A stretch of DNA of 64,000 nucleotides from Tribonema minus (lineage: Eukaryota; Sar; Xanthophyceae; Tribonematales; Tribonemataceae): the NCBI GenBank assembly GCA_017506865.1, contig JAFCMP010000034.1, positions 248,001-312,000 on the forward strand. The letters run 5' to 3'. A model generated the notes under the pieces. That model was not told where the DNA came from. It saw only the letters and a list, made by a program, of their open reading frames with translations, and did not search any database. A program made the position numbers and the translations under genes. The stretch's first letter is position 1. The number at the start of each line of letters is the position of its first letter. Below are positions 20,037 through 31,518 of the stretch, one piece after another.

Positions 20037-22572
20037 TCACCAGTTGCTCCCATGCATGAGGGAGGTGCGCTCGCCAGCACCCCTGCCCCGCGTCAGTGCC
20101 CGGCTCCCCTCCCCCCTCCGTCCCCGCCTGCCGCCGCCGCCGTCGTCGCCCCGCGTACCGCTTTCGCTGCCGCTGCCGTCCGGGCTGTCAGAGGCGATCG
20201 CAGCCTCGTCTTGTAGCGGCGGCCGCGCGTGCCTGCTGCCGGTGGGGGCTGCCGCGCTGCTGCCGCCGCCAGTGCTGCCGGCGGCGCCGCTGTGCACGGG
20301 CGGCAGCGCGGCGGCAGCCGCGCTGGTGATGAGGGACGGTTGCTCCGGCGTGCCCGACCCGACCCAGTACCTGCACGCGATGGGCGATCAAGCGCCGCGT
20401 GGAGTGAGGCCGGCGTGCACAAAGAGCTCGCTGCCGCGCGCTGCTGCGCACCTTGTTGGTGCGTCTCATGGGCTTGCAGCGCGCAGCATCACTGCAGCTC
20501 GGCACGCTGGCCGCTGCAATCGTGCGCTCTCAACCCAGGCTCATGGCACTATCATCGTGCGCATGCGAAAGGACGGCGGCCTTCTGTGGTATCATTTGAT
20601 TACAATGGCTTTTACCATTGATGCGTCTGTGATCATGGCATAGCAATGCCAACCAGTTTGTTTACAGCGTGCTCTTGTCACTCAGGTGTCTTTCGCCGCA
20701 GTGCAGATTGCTTGTGGCTGCTTGTGCACGTATAGATGCCTGATCAGGCATACCAAAACATGGCCTCGTTGTGCACAACTAATTCATTCTGGATGCGCAT
20801 GCCTGCTCCACCAGATCACGCAGTGCACCATGTTTCGTCGGCATGAGGGTTCCTGCCACCCTGGACAGCACCTGCAAAACTGCGCACTACTGTGAACCAG
20901 CTCATGGTCAATGCCAGCAGTGCCGGCATGCGCGTACAGACGCGTACATGCACACAAAAACATACACATCTACACAACACCCTTACACACACACTCAAGC
21001 GCCTCGCAAGGACGCACCTGTTGGGGTCGTCGAACACGCTCCCCCGCCCCCACCTCCAGCTCCCCCCCGCGAGGTCCAGCATTGTGGGGCTCGGTGATGC
21101 GCTCCCATAGCTGGACCCCAACAGCGACCCCCCGCCGCCCCCCGCCCCCCCGCCAAGCCCCCCCGCCAGCGCGGCGCCCGCGCCCCCCGCCCTCAGCCCC
21201 CGCGCGTTCGCCGTCGCGTCCGACAGAATGGTGGAGCCGAAGGGGGAGTGGCCGCCGCGGCCGTCGCTGCCGCTGCTGCCGGCGGCGCCCGTGCGCATCG
21301 CCTCTATCTTGATCTCGCGGAACAGGCCGTAGTCGGGCAGCGCCTGTGGCAGGCGCTTGGCGTGGCTCGTGGCGAGCAGCGAGCGCGCGCCGCCGCCGCC
21401 GCCGCCGCCGCCCGCGGGCGCGCCCGTGGTGCCGGCGCCGCGCCCGCGGTTGGTCACAACGAGCAGCAGTAGCACCTGAGAGCGTAAGGATGCAAATCAC
21501 ACACAGTGTTTGGTGAGGTTTGTCAGATGGGCCAGGTGACGCAGGCGGTGTGAACGCTGAGCATGCCCGGTGATGCGGCAGGTGCAGAAGCTGTGCGCCT
21601 CCGCATGGATTTGCTGGTGTGAGTGCGTGACGAGATCTTGCAGCGCTTCTGAGATGTGATGAACCAGAAACGCTGCTATCGCCATATGACTGAATGGCAC
21701 CAACGCATCAGCAGCGCCCTGCAGCACACAGCGCAGTTAACATCAATATGTGATGCATGCCTGAAGCGGCTGACTGTTGCGCAGGCCCCACGTACCGTCG
21801 GCAGATAGTCCCACCAGCAGAAAACGATGAAGTTGAGAGGTGATATGTCCTCGTCTCCTTGCAGGGGGATGTTGGGCAGGTACCAGATGTTGAGCGTGCT
21901 GCACAGCTGGTAGATGCCCTTGCTCAGGAACACGGAGAACAGCACGCTGTTGAGGATCGCCAGCGCCCGAGGCTCGTAGATCAGGAACCTCCTGTGCTGG
22001 GACTCCTGCAGCCGCGCCATCTGTATTCCGTACGCAGCCACGATGACGGCGAGGGCGAAGAAGCAGAATGTCGTGACGACACGGAAGCCCTCCGCCTGAT
22101 ACGGGGGGTGGTAGCAGTCCCGTTTGGAATCCTCGCTCAGGCACTTGTACTCCAGGTGCTCTTCCACCGCCGAAATAATGGCTGTAATTGCCATGAAAAC
22201 CACCATGGAGGTGGTGATGGCGATGTACACAGGCCTGATGTATCGCCACTGGGTGGCCCACTTGCGGCGCGTGGAGACCACCTGCCCGTAGAATAGGGGC
22301 AGCAGGAGAAAGTTGGCGAATTGCAGTGGATTTGGGGCCCAGTACAGCAGATAGAAGGCGCTCGCCGAGTGTATGCCATCTGTAGTTATCGTGAGGGTCC
22401 AAAAGGCGCCCCTTAGCAGCAGCCAGAGGAGAGCCAGAATGTGGAAGGCGGTGCCCCACGAGCGAATGTCGTTGGCTGAACATTGGCTGACCAGTAGCGC
22501 CATGACCAGGCAGAGGACGGCCATATTGAGGCTGGCCAGTAACAGCTTCAGAAGCGGCAGTGGCGGTCTCAT
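20037..22572 (-). CDS. Seven-transmembrane protein, GPR137/TOM1-like, with long cytosolic tail
   Basis: Three exons (22572-21796, 21475-21018, 20370-20037) join in phase to give 522 residues. Residues 1-270 hold seven hydrophobic helices. Helix 1 is LLASLNMAVLCLVMALL, helix 2 includes ILALLWLLLRGAFWTLT, and helix 7 spans the first junction (FIVFCWWDYLPT then VLLLLVVTN). The WxxLR-type helix 2 and the basic loop VVSTRRKWATQWRYIRP recall the GPR137/TOM1 (THH1) superfamily, lysosomal or vacuolar membrane proteins that bind small GTPases. The tail is Gly/Ser-rich with an acidic DSPDGSGSESG segment and probably lies in the cytosol. A GTG codon just upstream is not the start. The gene is head-to-head with the acetyltransferase gene. 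Confidence 0.85.
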
Positions 22573-22858
22573 CACTACGATCGAGGTCCGGGCTGTCTGC
22601 AGATCTGTTAGACTGTCTCACAGCTTTCGAATGATCATGGCGCTGATAACAACAGCAGCTCCTGCTGTTGTCATGAGAGTGCGCTGCGCAGCTGCGTGAT
22701 CTACCCTTCCTGGTTCGCGTTGGCGCCTTCAGGTTGTCGTGCTCCTAGGATCCTCGCCAGATCTTAGGAATTTCAAATTGATAGTGACCCTGACACACTG
22801 GTTTGAAGAGGCAACTTCAATTGAACTGGATCCGTAAGAGCTGTAGATCTCGAAGGAG
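22573..22858. promoter_or_regulatory. Shared 5' region with a 10-bp perfect inverted repeat
   Basis: There are 286 bp between divergent starts. ACAACAGCAG (22649-22658) is followed after three bases by its exact reverse complement (22662-22671). It could be a protein-binding dyad or an RNA hairpin in a 5' leader. Confidence 0.45.
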
Positions 22859-24763
22859 ATGTCCAGCGCCTACGGAGCCATCGCGGTGCCACCGGGTGCC
22901 GAAGATGGCTGTGGGCATGAACTGCACCGATTGCCTTTGCGAGCAGCTCTTGGATCTGGCGAAATTGTCGTGCTGGACAGCTTCCAAGAAAGGCAAGTTT
23001 GAACACAGATCTCGGTGTTTTTCCCCAACATAACCTCTGATTTTATTTACATTTCTGGATGCTGCAGGGATGTTTCTGATGGCCATCGTCTGCTCAACTT
23101 GGTGATAGAGGAGGTGAGTGATCATGTGCCACCAATTTGCAACGATCTCGGTCCATCTGCTGCGGTTGCGTCGGGCACATCCGGCAACAAGCCTGCTCAT
23201 CACAACCAATACGCATGTGCTTGTGTTTGCGTGTGCACACAGGGCCTCTCTTGGCCATTCGAGATCATGCTGGATGTGGATGCGTTCAAAGGCTACTTCC
23301 TGTCACACAATGCATTCGTGGTACGCGCTGTCGACAGCGGGCACGTCATGGGCGTCTTCTACATCAAGCCAAATTTCCCCGGTCGCTGCAGGTGAGAAGC
23401 AACCGGCAAAATTGCCCTGTGCAACCCCACTTCAACCAGCACTTTTAAAGAGACCCGGTGGTACAAAATACTGCTTCAACGACCGTCTATCCTTGCTTTT
23501 CGACAATCAGCTGGCCTGGTGTATGCTCAGTGACGCAGATGGTACAGCACTGCAGGCCAGCGTGAACTGCGCTGGTGGTCCAAATGCTGGTGCCAGCGCA
23601 CGCAGTGTGCTCACGCCAACGTGTGCACGGCTGATGTTTTCCCCTGCCGGCTTCACTTTGACGCCACTCACGCTGTCAATGGTGCGCCTTGCCGCAAGCA
23701 GCCACATATGCAACGGCGGCTTCATCACAGAGCCCGCTTTCAGGGGGCGCGGAGTGGGGACGCTCATGGCCAAGGCATTCCTCTGGCTCGCCAGGGACAT
23801 TGGCTACAAGGCCTCCTACTTCAACCTGGTGAGCGTCGGCCGCAGAGCCGTGCTGCGGTGCCGTCTCACAGAACAATATCTGTGGGTGTCATGTCCTGCC
23901 ATGCGTGCATGTTCGGTGCTTGTTCGAAGGGCGCCCTTGTTCTGCCGCCCTGATTTATGCCGTTGGCGCCTGCATCTGCCGGTGACCGCACCTCTCCCGG
24001 CGCAAGCCGCGCCTGAGATCAAGGATGCTGTGCCTGTTGCACAGCAGCACAAACGGATCGGTGCTACCCCACACAGCGAATCGACAAGGCAGGAATGATA
24101 TGCTGCATATGAGTGCACATGCGCTCCGGGGCTATGCAAGCGCCTGAAGTATCTCGTAATGAAGCTAACACGGCCTTTCGCGGCTGGAATGGACGCAGCT
24201 GGCTGAATGAAATCAGCTTAATGTGAAAGAAGCGTGCAGAATGAGCTTGTTTGCAACTGCCAGCAGCACCTCATAGGCTGTCACCAAGCTCGCGGATTAT
24301 CCTATGATGCGTGCTGGCACAGCGGACGTATGACAGCGGTGCCCATCGAGCTAAAGGCAGTCAGCATGCTGCCTCCCTTTCACGTGTCCTGCTGTCCGAC
24401 AGCACAAACACTGCTACAATGCGTGCGCGCCAGCTTTGAGTGCGATTTGCTGGCTCCCAATTATCTGTCTACCAGTGACCCCACCAGTGCATTATTGATG
24501 TTGAAGTTGCACCTTCAAAAATGTGAGAGGGCGATGCTGACCTACGCTGCGTGTTGGTGTGCACGCAGGTGTTCGCCAACAATGCAGCGAGTCAGGCGCT
24601 CTGGGACGGTCTCGGCTTCACGCGCCTGGCGGTGGTGCCCAAGGCGGGACGCTTGAAAGGCGTCGACGGCCTCGTGGACGCCATTCAGTACTACTACGAC
24701 CTGGAGAGCCTGAGAGACGCAGACAACTTCCTGCGCACGCTCAGCTCGGAAGCAGAAGCGTAG
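22859..24763 (+). CDS. GNAT N-acetyltransferase, Mpr1/SPT10-like
   Basis: Five exons (22859-22992, 23068-23113, 23243-23391, 23702-23828, 24569-24763) join in phase to give 216 residues. Core motifs are those of the fungal Mpr1 (azetidine-2-carboxylate acetyltransferase) group: FYIKPNFPGRC/SHICNGGF across junction 3, then the acetyl-CoA loop RGRGVGTLMAKAFL, ASYFNL/VFANNAASQALWD across junction 4, and GFTRLAVVPKAGRLKG near the C terminus. Mpr1 enzymes acetylate toxic proline analogues or proline-derived aldehydes and protect against oxidative stress; the substrate here is unknown. Intron 1 has a GC donor with the strong AAAG/GCAAGT context. The start is the first in-frame ATG and lies in a weakly conserved N-terminal region. 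Confidence 0.93.
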
Positions 24764-26630
24764 CTCGGCACAGCCGGCACAATGTATTTGAACATGTACA
24801 TGTCAAGAAACCGTGGCGGTTGTTCTATGCCATGCTTTGGGCATGCCTTGCGCTGCAGGTTGGGCATGTGCTATGCTGGCATGCAGCGCGGCAGCACCCA
24901 GCAAGTGCTACAGTACTTCCTTTGCAGAATGTATGTGGGGCAGGGGCACTGCGCGTCCAGTCTTGCAGAGTCTTGTGATGGTCATCCACCAGCAATGGTT
25001 CGCAGTGGCACGCAGGTAAGATGGCACATTCATCCACCAACACCGCGATGGCGTGCACGTGTGATGGCACACACTCAGCGGCAGCGTGTGCCCACATGCT
25101 TAGTGAACCGGCGCCTGACGTTGGCTGGCCGTCCACGATTGCAACTTTGAGGTGACATCTGCGATGGGCACACTAAGATGTCACGGCAAACATGAGAGTG
25201 AGCTCTTGCGCGCAGCACGTGGCCGTTGGTGCCTTCATCTTGCAGTCTTGGTACCCCCTGTTGAGAGCGAGTCACTGGCATTTGCTCCTACTTTCACTCT
25301 TGAATGTAGCTAGGGCGCTGCCGTATCAGAGAGAAAGGAACTCGGGCGGGCGGCACGCTGGTGTCGCATGGCAGCCCGCAATCGTGTCACACTTGATCTG
25401 CGAAAGCAAGCCACATACTTCTACACAAGTGCATCACACAGCCCCCCACATTTAAAGCAGCATGCAGAGCCAACGCAGCAGAATTGAAAGGCATGGGGAA
25501 TCTTGCGGCGCTGTCATTTGCTGGGTGTGTGCGAGCGCTTTCACAACCAAGCGCAAGTTCGCGGTGCAGCAGCAAGCAGTGGGGGCCGTGACTGTGCTCA
25601 TTTTACATGCACCAGACGAGCAGATGTAGCGGAGCCGCTGCACTTGCATCATTGCTTTTGGGCAATCGCAAGGGTCGCATGCGTGCATGGACGCAGCGCA
25701 GTTCTCCACACTGATGTTACACATGGAAACGGATGCGACGACACCCCGCCGGCAGCATCTCGGGCAGTGCCGCAGAGCTGGTGTTGTGCTGTATACGGCA
25801 AAACAGGGCGCATGGCAACCCCGTGCTATCGCTGCGCCTGGTTGAGCACAGCCAGGTTGTCCTGCCCAGCGCTGAACCCCTGGCCCAGGACCTCCGCAAT
25901 CAGGTGCGAATCCTGCAGCGGCGAGACACGCGGGGGCAAGCGGCGCGCACGTCGCGTTGTGACAAGGTCCGCAGTGGTGGCTCAAGCAGCAATGTGGAGC
26001 CTGACACGCCTTGTCTTCGGGTTTTTTCTGTGCTGTGAACGGCAGCAGGTGGCACCTGCCGCGGTACACTCGAAACCTATTGGTCTTGTGCCACTTGTAC
26101 TTTTTGATTATACTGCTCGTTAGCACCGAGAGGTGCGGCAGCACTCGCGGTGGCGCTGATGGTGGCGAGGGTGCATCAGGCAGCAAGGGGATGGGAGATG
26201 CTGGCTGTGAGCAGGAGCTGCGGAGTCGCGTGTGGTGAGGATACGGCTTTGGGCAGCAGCAGGGGATATTGGAACATGGGGATACGGATAGCATCAGGGC
26301 ACACTGTAGATCGTTTGCTTGAACACGCAAGAAAGAGAACCTCGGCCAGGCACGTCAGCGGCGTGCTTAGGCAAGGAATCGAGGACCGGGCGCCTCTGGC
26401 CCAAATGTATACTAGAGGCATAACCGCGGTCCTCCGGCGTTTTCGCTCAAGAGATGGAGACATCGGCTACGATAGGTGTGGCTCAGACTGGGTGCCGCTG
26501 TGTCTGCCCCCCATGAGTCTAGTACAAGCCTGCAACGCAGGGCTCTAAGGGCCCGTCCGATTTTAGTTTTTTGCATTCTTATCCAACGCATCAAGCCCAC
26601 CTTGGGGCTGCTATAAATACAAGATCATAA
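24764..26630. other. Gene-poor stretch between two convergent genes
   Basis: No complete gene. A possible isolated minus-strand terminal exon lies near 25827-25912 (separate entry). Other open frames are Cys/Pro-rich and read equally well on both strands. Confidence 0.4.
25827..25912 (-). CDS. Possible isolated C-terminal exon, unknown
   Basis: After a good acceptor (GTCTCGCCGCTGCAG) the minus strand encodes 28 residues starting DSHLIAEVLGQGF and ending NQAQR, then TAG. The amphipathic pattern and clean splice site look real, but I could not find a partner exon upstream. It may belong to a small gene I cannot assemble or be a relic. Coordinates are good to about one base. Confidence 0.25.
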
Positions 26631-26798
26631 GTACTTTTTGATAATTCTCGCGCAGGGCGCGAAAAAGACCAGATAATTGGCATCTAGCTGTAAGGAATCT
26701 ACATGTCGTATGACAGTCTGAAAGTGTCGCAACGACAACCACTCAAACGCCGCCGCCGCCAAATGGCATCTCGGGGTCCTTCCCTACGTCCTCCTCCA
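26631..26798 (-). repeat. 168-bp dispersed repeat, copy B
   Basis: This is the reverse complement of copy A at 5924-6091. On the minus strand it encodes EEDVGKDPEMPFGGGGV and a stop, preceded by an acceptor-like ACTTCAG. The upstream minus-strand frame (DFHFSIQVNATAG...) is open for about 50 codons and is not shared with copy A. Confidence 0.9.
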
Positions 26799-27192
26799 CT
26801 ACCACTGAAGTATGCAGGTAATCGCTGCTGCATCTGTGCACTGGCGCGCCTGCTGTAGCATTGACCTGAATGCTGAAGTGAAAGTCTCGTGCCAGTCATC
26901 ATGTGAGAGGGTCCTGCGTCGCCGCCTTTGTGCTTGAGGCACGTGCCTGCTGTGTCCAGTGCACATACTACAATGTGGCTAAAAACAGGTGGTTGTGGCC
27001 TCTGTACATACTAAAGTAGTACTGCTGTAAGAAAAGGACACATTGCATGGTGCAATGGGAGCATGCCCAAGTCGGGACCTTGTTGTCGCCAGAATTAAGT
27101 ATGCGAATGCCATTGTGAACACGCTCGGACCATTGTCTGATGTAAGATGGAATACTGCATGCATTGATGCTTGCAAATAGACGCTGCTAGTG
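26799..27192. other. Gene-free stretch
   Basis: Other than the possible upstream part of the repeat-B frame (minus, to about 26915), nothing is supported. Confidence 0.35.
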
Positions 27193-30100
27193 TTACCGGA
27201 AGACACAATCACCTTGCCATCCGTATATGCGGTGAGTGTCCGTCAACAGTACTTGTACATGGATCTGCAGGCGTCTGCTCTCGCCAATATATGCACAAGG
27301 CGACAGCTGCCGACAAACCATACGGTGCGGGCATACGCACCGCTGCCCACAGAACCACTGCCAGTACGCCCACACTCCACCCCCCTGTACATTCTGTTTG
27401 CGGACCGCACCCGCCAACCACGCTCACGCAACCACGCGAGGCGCGCACCGGCCGCAGCCCACACGGACGCGCAGCGCCACCACCACTGACCTGCGGCTCG
27501 TCGAACCCCAGCGCGCGCCGCGCCTCCGCCATGATGAACACAGACCCGCACACGACGACCACCTCCTCCGGCCCGCCCGCCGCCGCCGCGCGCGCCGCCG
27601 CCGCCAGCGCCGCCCTCACCCCCGCGCCCACGCTCGCGTCGCTGCTGCCGCCGCCGCCGCCGCCGTCGCCGCCGACGTGCGGCCGCCGTCCGCCCAGCAG
27701 CGGCGCGAGCGTGGCCGCAATCTCGCCGGCCGGCGTCGCGCGCGGGTGCGCGGCCTGCACGACGTGCCACCTGGCGTCACTGCCGGCGGCAGCAGATGTG
27801 GAGGCACCGCCCCCCGTCGCCGCTGCCGCTGCCAGCACCGCCAGGCACTCGCCGACGTCCTTGTCGGAGGAGAAGCCGGTGACGAAGCGCAGCGCGCGGC
27901 CGGGCGCGTCCGCGCGCAGCTTGGCGGCGAGGCGCCGCACCGCGGGCGGGTTGTGCGCAACGTCGAGGATGACGGTGACGGTGACGGGGGGGGCTGCGGC
28001 GCCGCCGTTTGGCGGCAGCGGCGGCGGCGGCGCGGCGACGCGCAGGACCTCGAAGCGGCACGGCGGGCGCTTGGCGATGCCTGGGCGGGCGGGCGGCGGC
28101 GGCGCGGGCGCGTGGTGAGCGGCGCGCGCGAGCGTGTGTTTGTTGGTTGTAGAGTTAGTGCTTGATGATGCGCTTGGCGGGTGCGGGCAGTGACACGCGG
28201 TTTGATGCGCCTGCGCGGTCCGCGATACGTGGTGGCTGTGAGCCGTGTGTGCATGCCAGTTGAGCAAACCGCAGGCAGGCGGCTGACCTTCCGTACTCGC
28301 AGCGGCAGCGCCGTCGTAGCGGCGCGCCGGCCAGGCTGACCGCGGCGCACGGCACGGGCGCTGCTTACTTGCTGTACAAACGTAGGCGCTGGTGGTGTGC
28401 GCCTAATGGCAAGGGCTCTGCAACTACTACGAAGGCGGTCACGGAAGATATCTCAGGCGCGTCGTTGCGAGCTGCCTCGGCACGCATGCCGCAGCACCGC
28501 CACGACGCTGTAGCACAGGTCCAGTGCAACATGGTCCAGAGGATCGGCATCGCGTGCGCCAGTTACTGCGTATCGATGGTGAGACTGGCCGGTGCGGTCC
28601 TATTTTAGGAGCTTGCGAGTGCAAGTAACGCAGCAGAGTGCGGCTCCCATTGAAGTACGTATTCACAAGCGCCGCACGCAGCAGGCGCCGCACCTGCCAG
28701 GACGGCGGCGTCGTTTATCGGTCCGGGGGCGGAGCCCAGCGTGTTCAACAACGAGAGGCCCGCCGCCGCCAGCCTGCTGTTCTCCTCATCAAAGTCGCGC
28801 TCGTCTTCCGCAACGCCGAGCGACGGCGGTAGCGGCGGCGGCAAGCACGTCGGCACGCCGTGCACGCGGTGGAAGGGCGCGCCGCGCTCTCGCGCGATGC
28901 CCTGAAAGCGCGCGCGCGATGGCGGTTGCGCGTTGGTTGATGAGTGCGCACAGGTCGAGGGCAGCGCGGCAAAATGGCATGGCGATTCATGGGGTTCAAG
29001 GCAGGTTGCACTTCACGTGACATATGGGCCTCGTTGTGCTGCTTTAAAACCGGAGGATGGGTGACAATGCAGGCTAGGTGCAATGATGCTTTACAGCATT
29101 GCGTGACTGCAACCACAGGCTCTCAGCGTGCCTGACTAAACTGCAGGCTTGCAGCTGCGTTGTCAAGGGTGCGATCTTGCGCAAATGAGCAAGCAGCAGA
29201 CGTGAGAAGTATGTAGCTTCAAACAGTTCTGAAACAACACTTCAACACAGCACTCACCTTAAGCAAGTCTATTGGGCAGTTGTCCCCCACCAGTATAGGG
29301 ATGCCGGGCTTTATGACTCCCGCCTTGTCCGTTGCTATCGCTTCTATGGTGTCCCCCAGAATCTTTGTGTGATCGAGTCTGTCATGGTCAGGGCAGCAGC
29401 AAGAGGTGTGCATGTGTCAAACTGTGAGTGCTTGTGCTGCCTACTTGCTTCAGCACTGCACCTTGAACTTCACCCATAGACTTGAAGATGCATCCCCGGT
29501 ATACTTCAGACAAAAGAATGAAGTCAGTGTTTCTCAACAGTCATCGTGGGGACAGAAGCATAACACGAAACGGCGGTACGGCGCTGCAGCCTGCCATGAA
29601 GCAAGTTGGGTCAACAGTGCAGCTGGCATCTGCTGAAGCAGGCCAACAGTGTTCAATATTCTTTCCTTACAAAGTTGTCCCATGTGGCATTTTTCCTCAC
29701 ACACCCAGCTGGCCACTGTGAGTGTGGGTGAGCTACCATGTCCCAGTGAACACTCTTCTTGCATGGCTGCCTGATGTTTTGCCATTGCTAAGCACAGACA
29801 TTTCCCCCCCCGCATGCCATTACCAGAGAGACCATGCGCCATGTGTGCTGATTGTGCTGCCCTGCTTGATGACTGAATAGCGATTGCCAATGAGCACTGA
29901 GCAGTATTGCACAGCCGTCAGTGGACGTGTACGTGGAAGGCACCAGCAACCTACAGTGTACCAGTGTTTGACACACTCGCGGGGTGCAATGCAGCTCGCG
30001 ACTACTTTAAATATAAGAAGTCTTTTTGACTGGTGGATACGGTGGTATTGTTTGATTCGTGGGCAATTGCTGCAGCAGCGGCGACCACGGTTACTGGTGG

Positions 30101-31427
30101 AAGGCACTTGCGGCTAACCATCCCTTGTCACCTAGAGCTCCACGATCTTTTGATGCGTTTTCATAACCCCAACCCTAACCCTTTTAAGTGCCCTGGGGCA
30201 CTTCAAAAGAGCTCGCGGCTACTGCAAGGCATAGCACTTGATTGTACACAGCGTTCAAGCTAAACCATACAGGGCCTATCCAGCAACGCAATGCATAATG
30301 GCGCGTCCCTGCGACGAACAATTACACACTGCTTGCCCGCTTTAGAGCCCCTGCGTCGACCGCTCTAACGGTAGACAACATGGCCGTGTCGGTACGTGAG
30401 CAACACTTCCACCGTTCAGAACATGAGTTGCACAGCAGGAAATGTGGATCACGCCAGATGACTCACCCGACGGATGTGATTATGCTCAGCGATGGCGTGA
30501 TGATGTTGGTGGCATCCAACCTGCCCCCCAGCCCCGCCTCCACAACTGCCACCTGCGCCCTCGCCTCTCTGAAGTGCGCAAACGCCATCGCCGTGGTCAG
30601 CTCAAAGAAGGTCGCCGGTATGTGCTCCGTCTCGCATATTGAGAAGATCTGTGGCGCCACAAGAAGGGGTAGCGCACGAAAAGGATGCAGAGGCAGAAGT
30701 GCGCCTGTTGATGAAGTTGGCCAAGCTCTGACCGATGCGGCCTGCGGAAGTCAAGCCTTGAGGTGAGTGCCCTGAGCACCCCGTGCTGTACGTCATCGCA
30801 GCTGGCCATCGAAGAGGAAGCTACGTGCTTGTCTGAACTTGCAGTGAAACATGAACACACCTATATATACAGGTGCTGAAACAGACGATTTGTTCGCCAC
30901 GTACGTGCACGATTATTATAGCCCAGCGCGCTCACCCTCTCCATATGACGCACGACGGACTCCTCTGGAATCATGACGCCATTTATCTGCATCCTTTCTC
31001 TGAAACAGGACACATGAGGCGATACGAACAGGCCAGTCCTGTAGCCTGCGGCTTCCAAGGCTTTCGCCATCTTGAACGCCACCGATCCCTGCCAGAGCAC
31101 CACATCACAGCTGAGTGAGTTACGCCACTGGGTGGCTCAATTAGTGGTGCAGGACCTAGGGAACTGATTGCGCACCTTGCCATTGGTGCCCGCTATGTGT
31201 ACTGCAGGCATGCCTTGCATCGGACTGCCCAGGCACGCATGTAGAGCTGAGATGTTGCCCAGACCCATCTTCGCGGGCTGATAGGCATTGACCTGGTACA
31301 GTGCACGGACCACGTGCTCGTATCTCGACATGCGGCCACCACTGAGAGCCCCCCGAGGCTTTCTCACGCCGCTGAGGTGTTGAACTTGGAGGCAGTTGCG
31401 CAGGAACACGCTCGGGGATCTGCACAT
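27193..31427 (-). CDS. FolC-type folylpolyglutamate synthase / dihydrofolate synthase
   Basis: Seven exons (31427-31176, 31088-30936, 30648-30467, 29378-29258, 28901-28694, 28080-27491, 27264-27193) join in phase, about 525 residues. The enzyme adds glutamates to folates (and may make dihydrofolate) with ATP. The ATP-binding loop [14 protein letters not shown] spans junction 1. [24 protein letters not shown], and [17 protein letters not shown] (spanning junction 3) follow, as does [10 protein letters not shown]. The C-terminal domain has [14 protein letters not shown] and ends near [15 protein letters not shown]. The first in-frame ATG (31427) adds an Arg/Ser-rich leader ([14 protein letters not shown]) typical of mitochondrial presequences; 31331 is an alternative start. 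The last exon is the least certain. It is head-to-head with the epimerase gene. Confidence 0.92.
30166..30182 (-). repeat. Short interstitial TTAGGG-type telomeric repeat
   Basis: CCCCAACCCTAACCCTT on the plus strand contains two CCCTAA-type units. It lies in intron 3 of the FolC gene. Confidence 0.6.
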
Positions 31428-31518
31428 TGTGCCAAACACATCACATCGGTTCTACAAGATACTAGAACAACCAGCAGCAGGGCAGGACTCTCGCTTTCGA
31501 ATAACGCAGCAGCTTATT
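31428..31518. promoter_or_regulatory. 91-bp bidirectional 5' region with a dyad element
   Basis: Only 91 bp separate the start codons of FolC (-) and the epimerase (+). GTTCTA (31449-31454) and TAGAAC (31463-31468) form an inverted repeat with an 8-bp spacer at the middle of the interval. With so little room, untranslated leaders must be very short or overlap. Confidence 0.5.

Noticed and set aside
20785..20863. Minus-strand frame VLSRVAGTLMPTKHGALRD with a stop
   Set aside because: It looks coding, but the upstream 7TM exon joins the exon at 20370 directly in phase, so this piece is intronic by the simplest model.
27171..28118. Long plus-strand open frames over the FolC C-terminal exon
   Set aside because: Antisense shadows of a GC-rich exon; Pro/Arg/Ala-rich with no family motif.
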